DNA of 64,000 nucleotides from positions 992,001-1,056,000 of the forward strand of contig NZ_CP039690.1 in assembly GCF_005144885.1 (NCBI RefSeq), in the 5' to 3' direction. The position numbers and the translations under genes are program-made. The notes under the pieces are model-generated. The model was not told the origin of the DNA. It did no database searches and worked only from the letters and a program-made list of their open reading frames with translations. This document shows positions 7,894-17,400 of this stretch, one piece after another. The stretch is from Phreatobacter stygius. GTDB lineage: Bacteria; Pseudomonadota; Alphaproteobacteria; Rhizobiales; Phreatobacteraceae. Each line of letters starts with the position of its first letter. Positions within the stretch are counted from its first letter, which is position 1.

Positions 7894-9258
7894 GGTCATG
7901 TCCCGTAGCGTGGTGTAGCTGGCGCAAGGCCCCACGATCGCCGGCATAGGCCGGGCTGGTCAGGCTGCCACGGCTGGCAGGCCGACACTAGGATCATCGC
8001 TCAGGCCGGCCATGGTTTCCAGGGTCATGTAGCGGGCCCGCTGGACGGCCCATTCATCGTTCTGTTCGAGCAGGATCGCGCCGACGAGCCGGGCGATGGC
8101 GGCCTCGTTGGGGAAGATGCCGACCACCTCGGTCCTGCGCTTGATCTCGCCGTTGACGCGCTCCAGCGGATTGGTGCTGTGGAGCTTCGCCCGATGTTGC
8201 GTCGGGAAGGTCATATAGGCCAGCACGTCGGTCTCGGCGGTATCCATCAGAGCCGCCAGTTTCGGCACCGTTGGCCTGAGCTGGTCGGCGACCCGGCGCC
8301 ATTGCTGGCTGGCGGCGGCGGCATCGTTCTGGGCGAAGGCGGTGGCGATGAAGGCTGAGACAACGCGCCGCCCGCTGCGGCCGGCATGGGCGAGCGCATT
8401 CCTCATGAAGTGCACGCGGCAGCACTGCCAGGTCGCGGTGAGCACCTTGGAGACCGCCGCCTTGATGCCTTCGTGGCTGTCGGAGACGACGAGTTTTACG
8501 CCGCGCAGGCCGCGTCTGGCCAGTTTGCGCAAGAACGCCGTCCAGAACGTCTCTGCCTCGGAGGGGCCGATATCCATGCCCAGCACCTCGCGCCGACCGT
8601 CGCCGCTTACACCGACCGCCACGATCACCGCCACCGAGACAATCCGGCCGGCCTGGCGGACCTTCACATAGGTCGCGTCGATCCACAGATAGGGCCAGTC
8701 GCCCTCGATCGGCCGGTCGAGGAACGCATGGACGCGCTGGTCGATTTCCTCGCAGAGCCGGCTGACTTGGCTCTTCGAGATGCCGCTCATGCCCATCGCC
8801 TTGACCAGGTCATCGACCGAGCGGGTCGAGATGCCCTGGATGTAAGCCTCCTGGATCACCGCGGTCAGCGCCTTCTCGGCCAGCCGGCGCGGCTCCAGAA
8901 AGCCCGGAAAGTAGGAGCCTTTGCGTAGCCTCGGGATGCGCAGCTCGACCGTGCCGGCGCGGGTCTCCCAATCCCGCTCGCGATAGCCATTGCGCTGGGC
9001 CAGGCGGTCCGGGCTCTTCTCGCCGAAGCCGGCGCCGGCAAGGCCGCTGACCTCAAGCTCCATCAGCCGCCCGGCGGCAAAGCCGATCATCTCGCGCAGC
9101 AAATCGGCGTCGGGGCTCTTCTCCAGCAGCCCGCGCAGGTTCATCATCTCGTCGGTCATCGGTGGATCTCTCGGTTCGGGGTTGGTCGTCGCAACCCAAA
9201 CCTAACCGGCAACCGCCGATGACCACCCGTCAGTTACACCACCAGTCGGGACACGACC
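7894..9258 (-). mobile_element. IS256-family insertion sequence (1365 bp)
   Basis: Bounded by imperfect terminal inverted repeats: the left end begins GGTCATGTCCCG and the reverse complement of the right end begins GGTCGTGTCCCG; both continue with GTGGTGTA (about 28 bp, six mismatches). It is flanked by the 8-bp direct repeat CTCACAGG, the size typical for IS256. It carries one intact transposase, so it may still be active. No known gene is recognisably interrupted. Confidence 0.9.
7960..9159 (-). CDS. IS256-family transposase
   Basis: 399 aa, full length for the family (Transposase_mut). DDE residues are visible in WIDATYVK (Asp), VVSDSHEG (Asp) and [13 protein letters not shown] (Glu). The sequence between the second Asp and the Glu has the CRVHFMRN block of IS256 members. 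The N-terminal part with [16 protein letters not shown] is the usual DNA-binding region. It fills the element apart from about 65 bp at its 3' end and 100 bp at its 5' end. No frameshift or stop is seen. Confidence 0.95.
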   Translation of the reverse strand: MTDEMMNLRGLLEKSPDADLLREMIGFAAGRLMELEVSGLAGAGFGEKSPDRLAQRNGYRERDWETRAGTVELRIPRLRKGSYFPGFLEPRRLAEKALTAVIQEAYIQGISTRSVDDLVKAMGMSGISKSQVSRLCEEIDQRVHAFLDRPIEGDWPYLWIDATYVKVRQAGRIVSVAVIVAVGVSGDGRREVLGMDIGPSEAETFWTAFLRKLARRGLRGVKLVVSDSHEGIKAAVSKVLTATWQCCRVHFMRNALAHAGRSGRRVVSAFIATAFAQNDAAAASQQWRRVADQLRPTVPKLAALMDTAETDVLAYMTFPTQHRAKLHSTNPLERVNGEIKRRTEVVGIFPNEAAIARLVGAILLEQNDEWAVQRARYMTLETMAGLSDDPSVGLPAVAA

Positions 9259-9266
9259 CTCACAGG
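9259..9266. repeat. Target-site duplication, right copy
   Basis: CTCACAGG, identical to 7886-7893. Confidence 0.85.
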
Positions 9267-9696
9267 CTTTTGACCCCGGGCGGTTTGCACCGCACAGTCT
9301 CGTGTATTGCGTCGCATCATAGCGCTCGCTAAGCCTGCCTCATGACCGGCAACTGGACATTGTTCATTGCGCTTGTGCTGGCGGGCTGGATGTTTTCGGC
9401 CGGCCACACCGGGCCAAGCCATGCCGCCGCGGCCGACCTGGTGTTTCAGGCCGGATCAGTCGGCACCGACCGGTCCGGCGACAGGCACGGCATCGGCGAA
9501 TTCGCCGAGCTGACCGCCGACGAGGACTGGCCGGATCTGGATTGCCAGGGCTCCATTCTGATGCCGCGGACCTTCAGCCGCGGCGGCGGTCCCGAGCGGC
9601 GTATCGGCACGACCGGGACGCCGGCGGCGCGATCGGCAACCCTGCCGCCGCACGAACGTCCGCCGGACCTTCTGCCGCGATCGTCCGCGCACGCCT

Positions 9697-9742
9697 GACT
9701 CCAGTCCGCGCAGCGTCGTGACTCCAGTCCGCGCAGCGTCGT
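9697..9742. repeat. Two perfect tandem copies of a 23-bp sequence
   Basis: Units 9697-9719 and 9720-9742 are identical (GACTCCAGTCCGCGCAGCGT then CGT). They lie in the 600-bp region between the IS element and the RND operon, where I see no convincing gene; the operon promoter must be here. The tandem copies could be a regulator-binding repeat or simple slippage. Confidence 0.8.
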
Positions 9743-9869
9743 GACCCGAAGCCCATGGGCTCGGGCCGCCGCGCAGGACAGCAGCATCATTCACATCAGC
9801 GCCGCCAAAGCGATCACGGATCCCGTGCATCGCCCGGTCCCTTCTTGCCCGAAACAAGCGAGCCAAGCC

Positions 9870-11114
9870 ATGCGCGACCTCCATCGCCCGCTCTCCCTGA
9901 AACAGTTCAAGACGAAACAGATCAAGACCCTCGTCGGCATCTCGGTCTTCGCCCTCATGCTGGCCGGCTGCAACGACCCGCGGCCGGCGGCAAGCCAGCC
10001 GGCCGCGGCCGCGCCGGAAGTCGGTTTCGTGACGGTCGCGTCGCAGCCTGTCCGCCAGGTTCGCGAACTGCCTGGCCGCGTCGTGCCGCTGCGCATCGCC
10101 GAGGTCAGGTCGCGCGTCGCCGGCCTGCTGGTCGAGCGCAATTTCGAGCAGGGCAGCCGGGTCAATGCAGGCGACCTGCTCTACAAGATCGACCCCGCGC
10201 CGTTTCAGGTCGAGCTTGCCAGCGCCGAGGCCACCTTGGCGCGCGCCGAGGCGACCCTGGTGCTGGCCGGCCAGCAGGCCCAGCGCCTGCGCGAATTGCT
10301 GTCGCGCCAGACCGCCAGCCAGGCGCAATATGACGCCGCCTTCGCCGCCCAGAAACAGGCCGAGGCCGAAGTTGCCGGCGCCAAGGCCGCGCGTGACCGG
10401 GCGAGGCTCGAGCTCAACTATACCGACGTCCGCGCGCCGATCTCCGGCCATATCGGCCGGGCCTTGCTGACCGAGGGCGCGCTGGTGGCGTCCGCCAGCG
10501 GCACGCCGCTCGCCACCATCCAGCAGCTCGATCCCGTCTATGTCGACATCACCCAGTCGGTCGGCGAGCTGAACCGGCTGCGGCGCGATCTCGCCAATGG
10601 CGAACTGTCCCGGCTCGAGAACGGCGCGGCCAATGTCCAGCTGATCCTGGACGGCGGCCAGCTCTATCCGCACGCGGGCCGCCTGCTGTTCTCCGACGTG
10701 ACAGCCGATCCGAGCACCGGCCAGGTGACCCTGCGCGTGCAGATCCCCAACCCCAATGGCGAGCTTTTCCCCGGCATGTATGTGCGTGCCCACACCACCC
10801 AGGGCATCGACGCCGACGCCATTGCGCTGCCGCCGCAGGCGATCCAGCGCACCGATGACGGCAAGGCGGAGGTCTGGGTGATCGGGGCCGACGACAGGGT
10901 CACCCGTCAGCCCGTGGAGGTTGGTCCGGTGGTCGATGGGACGTGGCTGATCCAGGCCGGCTTGAGGCCGGGCGAGCGTGTCGTGGTCGACGGTTTCCAG
11001 AAGATCACCGTGGGCATGCAGGTCCGGCCGACGCATCAGGCACCCCGCGCCGTCGAGGCCAGCGTGTCGCGCATTCAGGGCGCCGCGACCCTGGGCACGA
11101 CGCTGGTTCGCTGA
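9870..11114 (+). CDS. RND efflux periplasmic adaptor (AcrA/MexA family), lipoprotein
   Basis: 414 aa from ATG 9870. Lipoprotein signal with lipobox LAGC (Cys34), so it is anchored to the inner membrane. Then come the two half-barrel-sandwich motifs (GRVVPLRIAEVRSRVAGL and DVRAPISGHIGRAL) flanking an alpha-hairpin of about 60 residues (SAEATLARAEATL to KAARDRARLEL), and the beta-barrel and membrane-proximal domains. It links the pump to an outer-membrane channel. The pump gene follows after 36 bp. No outer-membrane factor or repressor gene is adjacent, so a TolC encoded elsewhere is presumably used. Confidence 0.92.
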   Translation: MRDLHRPLSLKQFKTKQIKTLVGISVFALMLAGCNDPRPAASQPAAAAPEVGFVTVASQPVRQVRELPGRVVPLRIAEVRSRVAGLLVERNFEQGSRVNAGDLLYKIDPAPFQVELASAEATLARAEATLVLAGQQAQRLRELLSRQTASQAQYDAAFAAQKQAEAEVAGAKAARDRARLELNYTDVRAPISGHIGRALLTEGALVASASGTPLATIQQLDPVYVDITQSVGELNRLRRDLANGELSRLENGAANVQLILDGGQLYPHAGRLLFSDVTADPSTGQVTLRVQIPNPNGELFPGMYVRAHTTQGIDADAIALPPQAIQRTDDGKAEVWVIGADDRVTRQPVEVGPVVDGTWLIQAGLRPGERVVVDGFQKITVGMQVRPTHQAPRAVEASVSRIQGAATLGTTLVR

Positions 11115-11150
11115 ACGCGCGTCCCTATTCTCGATTCCGGAGCCTGTTTG

Positions 11151-14100
11151 ATGGCTGCATTTTTCATCGATCGACCAATTTTCGCCTGGGTCATTGCCCT
11201 GTTCATTTGCCTTGGCGGGATCATCGCGATCCCGCTGATGCCGGTCGCCCAATATCCGATCATCGCGCCGCCCTCGATCGCGCTGTCGACCGCATTCCCG
11301 GGCGCATCGGTCGAGAGCCTTTACACCGGCACCACCCGGCTGATCGAAGACGAATTGAACGGCGCGGCCAATATCTTGAGTTTCGAATCGGCCACCGACT
11401 CGTTCGGCGTGGTCGAGATCACCGCGACGTTCAGGCCGGGCACCGACCCCGGTTATGCCTCGGTTGAGGTGCAGAACCGGCTGAAGCGCGTCGAGGCGCG
11501 CCTGCCGGCCGAAGTCCGCCAGCAGGGCATCCTGGTCGAGGAGGCCTCGGCCGCCACGCTGCAGATCATCACCCTGGCCTCGACCGACGGCACGATGGAC
11601 GAGGTCGCGCTCGGCGACTTTCTCATCCGCAACGTCATCAATGAAATCCGCCGCATCCCCGGGGTTGGCCGCGCCACGCTCTATTCGACCGAACGCAGCC
11701 TGCGGGTCTGGATCGACCCGGACAAGCTGCGCGGCCTCGGCCTGAATGTCTCCGACGTTTCGCGCGCGATCCAGAACCAGAATGTCCAGATCGCCTCGGG
11801 CGCCGTCGGCGCGCAGCCGAGCCCGTCGTCCAATCCGGTCAATTTCCCGATCATCGTCCGAGGCCAGCTCACCGAACCCGAGCAGTTCGGCGCCATCGTG
11901 CTGCGCGCCAATTCCGACGGCTCGAACGTCCGCCTGCGTGATGTCGCCCGCATCGAGCTCGGCGGCGAGGACTACAAGTTCACCACCCGCCTCAACGGCG
12001 GCCAGGCTGCCGGCATCGCGGTGACGCTGGCACCCGACGGCAATGCGCTGCAGACCGCCCGCGACGTGCGCGCCAAGATGCAGGAGCTCTCGCAGTTCTT
12101 TCCCACCAATGTGAAATGGGACATCCCCTACGACATCACACCGGCGGTCGAGGCCTCCATCGCCAAGGTTCTGACCACGCTTGCCGAGGCGGTGGTGCTG
12201 GTCTTTCTCGTGATGTTCCTGTTTCTGCAGAACATCCGCTACACGCTGATCCCGACCATTGTCGTGCCGATTGCGCTGCTCGGCTCCTGCACCGTCATGC
12301 TGCTGGCAGGCTTCTCGCTCAACGTGCTGACCATGTTCGGCATGGTTCTGGCGATCGGCATTCTCGTCGACGACGCCATCGTGGTGGTCGAGAACGTCGA
12401 GCGCATCATGAACGAGGAGGGCCTGTCGCCGAAGGAGGCGACCCGCAAGGCCATGGGCCAGATCACCGGTGCCATTGTCGGCATCACCCTGGTGCTGGTC
12501 GCGGTGTTCGTCCCGATGGCGTTCTTCCCCGGCTCGGTCGGCATCATCTACCGCCAGTTCTCGATCGCCATGGTGACCTCGATCACCTTCTCGGCCTTCC
12601 TTGCCCTGTCCCTGACGCCGGCGCTTTGCGCGACGCTGCTCAAACCCGTCGACAAGGGCCACGGCCACGCCAAGGGCGGTTTCTTCGGCTGGTTCAACCG
12701 GCTGGTCGAGCGCGAAACCGCCCGCTACGGCCGCGGTGTTTCGGGTTTCATCGCCAAGTCCGGCCGGGTGATGGCGATCTATCTCGCCCTGCTCATCGGT
12801 CTCGGCGTCATCTTCGCGCGCATGCCCGAAGGCTTCCTGCCGGTCGAGGACCAGGGCTTCTTCACCGTCGACATTCAGACCCCGCCCGGTTCCTCGTTCA
12901 ACCGGACCCAGGAGGCGGTGAAGAAGGTCGAGGAGCACCTTTTGGCCCAGCCCGGCGTCGCCACCGTGACCATCGTGAACGGCTTCTCGTTTTCCGGCCA
13001 GGGCCAGATGACCTCGCAGGCCTTCGTCACCCTCAAGCCGTGGAGCCAGCGCAATGCCGCGTCTTCGGTAGCCAATCTGGTGACCGGCACCAATGCCGCG
13101 CTCGCCAGCTACCGGGACGCGGTCATCCAGGCCCTGGAACCGCCGCCGATCGACAATCTCGGCAACAGCGCGGGCTTCAGTCTGCGGCTGCAGGACCGCG
13201 CCCAGCGCGGTTACGCAGCCCTGATGGCCGCGCAGGAGCAGTTGCTCGGCCTCGCCCGCCAGAGCCCGGTCCTGCAGAAGGTCTTCGTCGAGGGCTTGCC
13301 GCCGGCGCCCCAGGCGGAGCTGGTGATCGACCGCGAAAAGGCGGCGGCGCTTGGCGTCGGCTTCGAGGACATCAGAGATACGATCCAGGTCAATCTCGGC
13401 TCGGTCTACACCAATGATTTTCCCAATCGCGGCAAGATGCAGCGGGTCATCGTGCAGTCGGAAGCGCTGCAGCGGCTGAACACCGCCGACCTCTTGAACT
13501 ACAGCGTGAGGAACGCCCAGGGGACGATGGTGCCCTTGTCTTCCGTTGCCGAAATCCAATGGAGCAACGGTCCGGCCCAGATCATCGGTTTCAACGGCTA
13601 CCAGTCGGTTCGCCTCACCGGCGAGCCGGCGCCCGGCTACACCACCGGCGACGCGCTCGCCGAGATGGAACGGCTGATGCAGCAGTTGCCGCGCGGTTTC
13701 GGCTTTGCCTGGACCGGTCAGTCGCTTCAGGAAAAACAGGCCGGCTCGCAGGCGACCCTGCTGCTGTTCCTGTCCATCCTGATCGTCTTCATGTGCCTGG
13801 CGGCGCTCTACGAAAGCTGGTCGATTCCGTTCTCGGTCCTGCTGGTGGTGCCGCTCGGGGTGATCGGCGCGATCGCGGCGGTCTCGATCCGCGGCATGCC
13901 CAACGACGTCTATTTCAAGATCGGACTGATCACCATCATTGGCCTGTCGGCCAAGAATGCGATCCTCATCGTCGAGTTCGCCAGGGAACTCTGGAAACCC
14001 GGCCGGTCGATCATGGATGCGACCGTGGAGGCCGCGGTGCTGCGCTTCCGGCCGATCGTGATGACCTCGCTCGCCTTCATCTTCGGCGTGGTTCCCCTGG

Positions 14101-14333
14101 CCATTGCCACGGGCGCGGCATCGAAGAGCCAGCAGGCGATCGGCACCGGCGTGCTCGGCGGCATGGTCTCGGCGACGGTGCTGGCGGTGTTCTTCGTGCC
14201 GGTCTTCTTCGTCGTGGTGATGCGCCAGTTTCAGTGCAAGCGATTTGCCAAGGAGACATCCCGCGAGGATGAGGCATTGTCACTGCCGCCGGCCGGCCCG
14301 CCGGCAGCCGCCGTCCAGGAGGCCCATCCGTGA
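11151..14333 (+). CDS. RND multidrug efflux pump, HAE1 family (AcrB/MexB-like)
   Basis: 1060 aa from ATG 11151 with GGAG upstream. Opens with FFIDRPIFAWVIALFICLGG, the classic HAE1 first membrane helix. Twelve membrane spans and two large periplasmic loops are expected. In TM4 the proton-relay aspartates are present in GILVDDAIVVVENVER. GFLPVEDQG begins the second porter region, and the second-half helices include NAILIVEFA. Proton-driven export of hydrophobic drugs, dyes or detergents through a tripartite complex with the upstream adaptor. Full family length, no defects seen. Confidence 0.94.
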   Translation: MAAFFIDRPIFAWVIALFICLGGIIAIPLMPVAQYPIIAPPSIALSTAFPGASVESLYTGTTRLIEDELNGAANILSFESATDSFGVVEITATFRPGTDPGYASVEVQNRLKRVEARLPAEVRQQGILVEEASAATLQIITLASTDGTMDEVALGDFLIRNVINEIRRIPGVGRATLYSTERSLRVWIDPDKLRGLGLNVSDVSRAIQNQNVQIASGAVGAQPSPSSNPVNFPIIVRGQLTEPEQFGAIVLRANSDGSNVRLRDVARIELGGEDYKFTTRLNGGQAAGIAVTLAPDGNALQTARDVRAKMQELSQFFPTNVKWDIPYDITPAVEASIAKVLTTLAEAVVLVFLVMFLFLQNIRYTLIPTIVVPIALLGSCTVMLLAGFSLNVLTMFGMVLAIGILVDDAIVVVENVERIMNEEGLSPKEATRKAMGQITGAIVGITLVLVAVFVPMAFFPGSVGIIYRQFSIAMVTSITFSAFLALSLTPALCATLLKPVDKGHGHAKGGFFGWFNRLVERETARYGRGVSGFIAKSGRVMAIYLALLIGLGVIFARMPEGFLPVEDQGFFTVDIQTPPGSSFNRTQEAVKKVEEHLLAQPGVATVTIVNGFSFSGQGQMTSQAFVTLKPWSQRNAASSVANLVTGTNAALASYRDAVIQALEPPPIDNLGNSAGFSLRLQDRAQRGYAALMAAQEQLLGLARQSPVLQKVFVEGLPPAPQAELVIDREKAAALGVGFEDIRDTIQVNLGSVYTNDFPNRGKMQRVIVQSEALQRLNTADLLNYSVRNAQGTMVPLSSVAEIQWSNGPAQIIGFNGYQSVRLTGEPAPGYTTGDALAEMERLMQQLPRGFGFAWTGQSLQEKQAGSQATLLLFLSILIVFMCLAALYESWSIPFSVLLVVPLGVIGAIAAVSIRGMPNDVYFKIGLITIIGLSAKNAILIVEFARELWKPGRSIMDATVEAAVLRFRPIVMTSLAFIFGVVPLAIATGAASKSQQAIGTGVLGGMVSATVLAVFFVPVFFVVVMRQFQCKRFAKETSREDEALSLPPAGPPAAAVQEAHP

Positions 14334-14341
14334 CCCGCGCC

Positions 14342-14373
14342 AAAAAAGGGCCGCCCCGGGGAAACCGGCGGCC
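14342..14373 (-). terminator. Intrinsic terminator downstream of the caspase-like gene
   Basis: Read on the minus strand, arms GGCCGCC/GGCGGCC (14349-14355 and 14367-14373) are followed by six T (14342-14347). It lies about 100 bp past the stop of the minus-strand gene at 14478 and just beyond the end of the converging RND pump gene. Confidence 0.65.
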
Positions 14374-14477
14374 TGGTCGCCGCCAACCAGGGGGCGAAGA
14401 GCGGCTGAAGCGACCGGTCGGCAAAACTAGCCGGCCGGCTTTCTGTCCTCATCCCTGTGGCGTGCTCAGTGTGACGC

Positions 14478-17400
14478 TCAGCGTCGCCCGCCGAAAAACG
14501 GCCGGGATGGCCCGGACATCCTGAATGACGGTCGCGACGGCCCCATCGGCCGGAACGACGGCCGCGACGGGCGCTCGAAGGCCGGCCGCGACGGCCTCTC
14601 GAAAACCGGCCGCGACGGCCGCTCGAAGACCGGCCGCGACGGCCTCTCGACGATCGGTCGCGACGGCCGGGAGCCGGGCCGCTGGATTTGCGGCCGGGGC
14701 TGGAAGTCCGGACGCCGCGAATGCAGCACGACCGGGCCGGGGCGACGTCCCGGACGGTGCATGCCGGGCCGGCCGGCCGGTCGGCCGTCCTGTTGCACGG
14801 CAGGGCCGACCGGCCGCTGGATCACCGGGCCATCGGTTCCCGGCCGGGGCAGCCGGCCGCCGCCCGGGGCTCCGGGCAGTGGCCGTACCGCGCCGCCGAC
14901 ACTGCCCAGCACGGGGGCGCCGGCGCCGGGTAGGCCCGGCCGCGGCATCGGGCGTGGACCGCCTGGTGGCGGGCGCAGGACAACCGGCATGTCGGGCCGG
15001 CGCAAGGTGCGCGGCAGGATGAAGGGAGCGCTGACGATGGCGGCCGCCGCCGCCACGGGCAGCACACCCCAGGAATAGGCCGGCGGCGGCGGCAAGGCCC
15101 AGATCGGCGCCAGCGGCGGTCCGAGATGGGCCGGTGCCAGCACGACATTGTCGTAGAAGGCCGGAGGCGCCGGGACCCAGAAGGCCGGATCGTCGACGAT
15201 TTCCACGCCCCACAGCGGCGGCGGAATGTCCTCGTAGATCACCTCGACGAAGTCTTGCGACGGCCGGATCGGCGCCTGCAGGCGACCAAGTCCCCAGCGG
15301 GCCTCCTCGGCATGGGGGCCGCGCGGATAGATCTTCAGATAGGTCCAATAGCTTTGCGGCGATCCGACACGCAACGTCTGGCGCCAGACCATCGCCTCGC
15401 GCTTGGCGGCGAGCAGCCGCAGCACCCGGCGCGTGAACGGGCCGGTCGGGTAAGCCCGCAGAAATTCCTGATAGCCGGCAATGCTGTCGCGCTCGACGGC
15501 CAGCGCATAGGCGTCTGCGACAGGCAGCCCCTCGATACGGCGCGCGGCGGCCGGCGGCAGGGTCGATCCGGTCGGCATCGGGTCGGCGGGCAGCGTCAGC
15601 GACCGCACCGGCGGCGGAAGCCTCGAGGCTTCCCATGGCGTGTCGCGGCCATTCGACTGCTGATGCACCCGAAGCCGGGCGCGGGCGATGGCCTCGTCGA
15701 GCGGCAGGCCGGGGGCGCGCAGCTGTTCGGCAAGGGCCAATGCGAAACGTCCATAGGCCCCTTCGAACGGCGCCATGACCTCGCCGGGCGCGACTGCAGA
15801 GGCGATGAGCAGGCCGGGCGCGGCGTCGAAGACGCCGAGGCCACGACGGACCGGCAGGCCGAGGCCGGCCCAGGGATGATCGGCCGACAGGTCGAGCAAG
15901 AGCAGTCTGGCCCGGCTCTGCACCGAACCGAGGGCACGCGCCAGATCGACCAGCCGAAGGCCCATGATCGGAACATCGGATTCCCGCTCGATCGCCGCGT
16001 CCGACGGGATCAGATAGCTGTCGCCCTCATGCTGAAGGCCGAGGCCGGCGAGATAGACCAGCAGGATCGAATCCGGTCCGGCCTGGCGCGCCTTCGCCAT
16101 GAAATTGGCAATCGCCGCCCTGAGATCGGCCTGCGGCAGGTCGGCGCCCTCGATGGTGGAGAAGCCGAGGTCGCGCAAGGTCTGGGCCATCAGGCCGGCA
16201 TTGTTCAAGGCATTCGGCAGCGGATTGGACCGATAGCTGCCGACACCGAGCACCAGCGCCAGGCGGGTTTCCGTCTGGGTCGGCGCTATCACGGGAAGGG
16301 CCCCTGCCGGGCCTGCGCCGCTACTGCCGGCCGCCGCCATGCGCTCGCGGCGCGATCGTTCTTCGGCCTCGCGAATGGCGGCCTGGACCGAGGCCTCGCG
16401 TTCGCGACGGGCCCGCTCTTCGGCCTGGCGCGCAGCCGCCTGGGCCGCGGCCTCGCGCTCCCGGCGCGACCGCTCTTCCGCCTGGCGCGCGGCGACCTGC
16501 GCCGCCGCCTCGCGTTCGCGCTGCAACCGCTCTTCGAGCTCACGAATGGTGGCCTGAGCCGCCGCCTCGCGCTCGCGGGCACGCCGCGCATCGGCCTCGC
16601 GCGCCTCGGCCCGCTCGGCCAGCCGGCGTTCCCGCGCGAGCCGTGCTTCCGCCTCGCGCGTCGCGGCGTCGCGCGTCCGCTGCAGCCGTTCCTGCTGCGC
16701 CCGGGCGGTCGCCTCCTCGGCCCGTTCGCGCTCGCGCGCGCGCCGCCCGACGGCCACCCGGGCCCGTTCGGTGGCCTGTCCGGCCTCCCGGGCACGCCGT
16801 TCCATTTCCTGCTGCATCGCCGCCAATTGCTGCTGCAACTGCTCGAGCCGCGCATTCTGTTCGGCCAGCGCGGTGCGCGCCGCCGCATCGGCCTCGGCCC
16901 TGGCGCGACGCTCCGCCGGGTCGGCCGACGGGCGGTCCATGGTCTCCAGGCGCAGCCGCGCGTCATCGGCATGGACGCTGCGGGGGTGGTCGGTGAGAAA
17001 GGCCGCGATCTGATCGCGCGAGCCCTCACGCACGCGCTGCCAGATCTGCGTATCGGTTTCCCGCGCGTTCAGCACGAACTGGCCGCCACCGGATGCGGTG
17101 AACTCGGGCACCTGCCGGCCGGACGTGGCGCGCGACACCGAATCGGCGACCCGCGTCAACATGTCGGCGACACGCAAGCCCGGCTCGCGGGCCTGCTCGA
17201 TGAAGGCCAGCGTGAACGGGCTGTTGCGTCCGGCGCCATCGGCCGCGACATTGTTGGGCTGGGTGGCGTAGACGACCACCGTGCCGCGCACCTGCTCGTT
17301 GGCCAGGCCGAGGTTGAACATCGCGCCGCGTGAGGCCGCGCGGCTTTGCAGCCGCTCCGCCACGGGATTGTTGCGGCAGGCATCGATCACCATGATCTTG

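Noticed and set aside
7445-7947. Overlapping frames on both strands left of the first IS element; the minus frame stays open across the IS target if the element is removed
   Set aside because: No domain pattern, no ribosome site, and open frames are common at this G+C; not enough to call a disrupted gene.
9342-9698. 118-codon plus-strand frame with a signal-like N-terminus (MTGNWTLFIALVLAGW)
   Set aside because: No ribosome site, C-terminal half is low-quality Pro/Arg-rich sequence typical of a chance frame in GC-rich DNA, and it runs into the 23-bp repeat.
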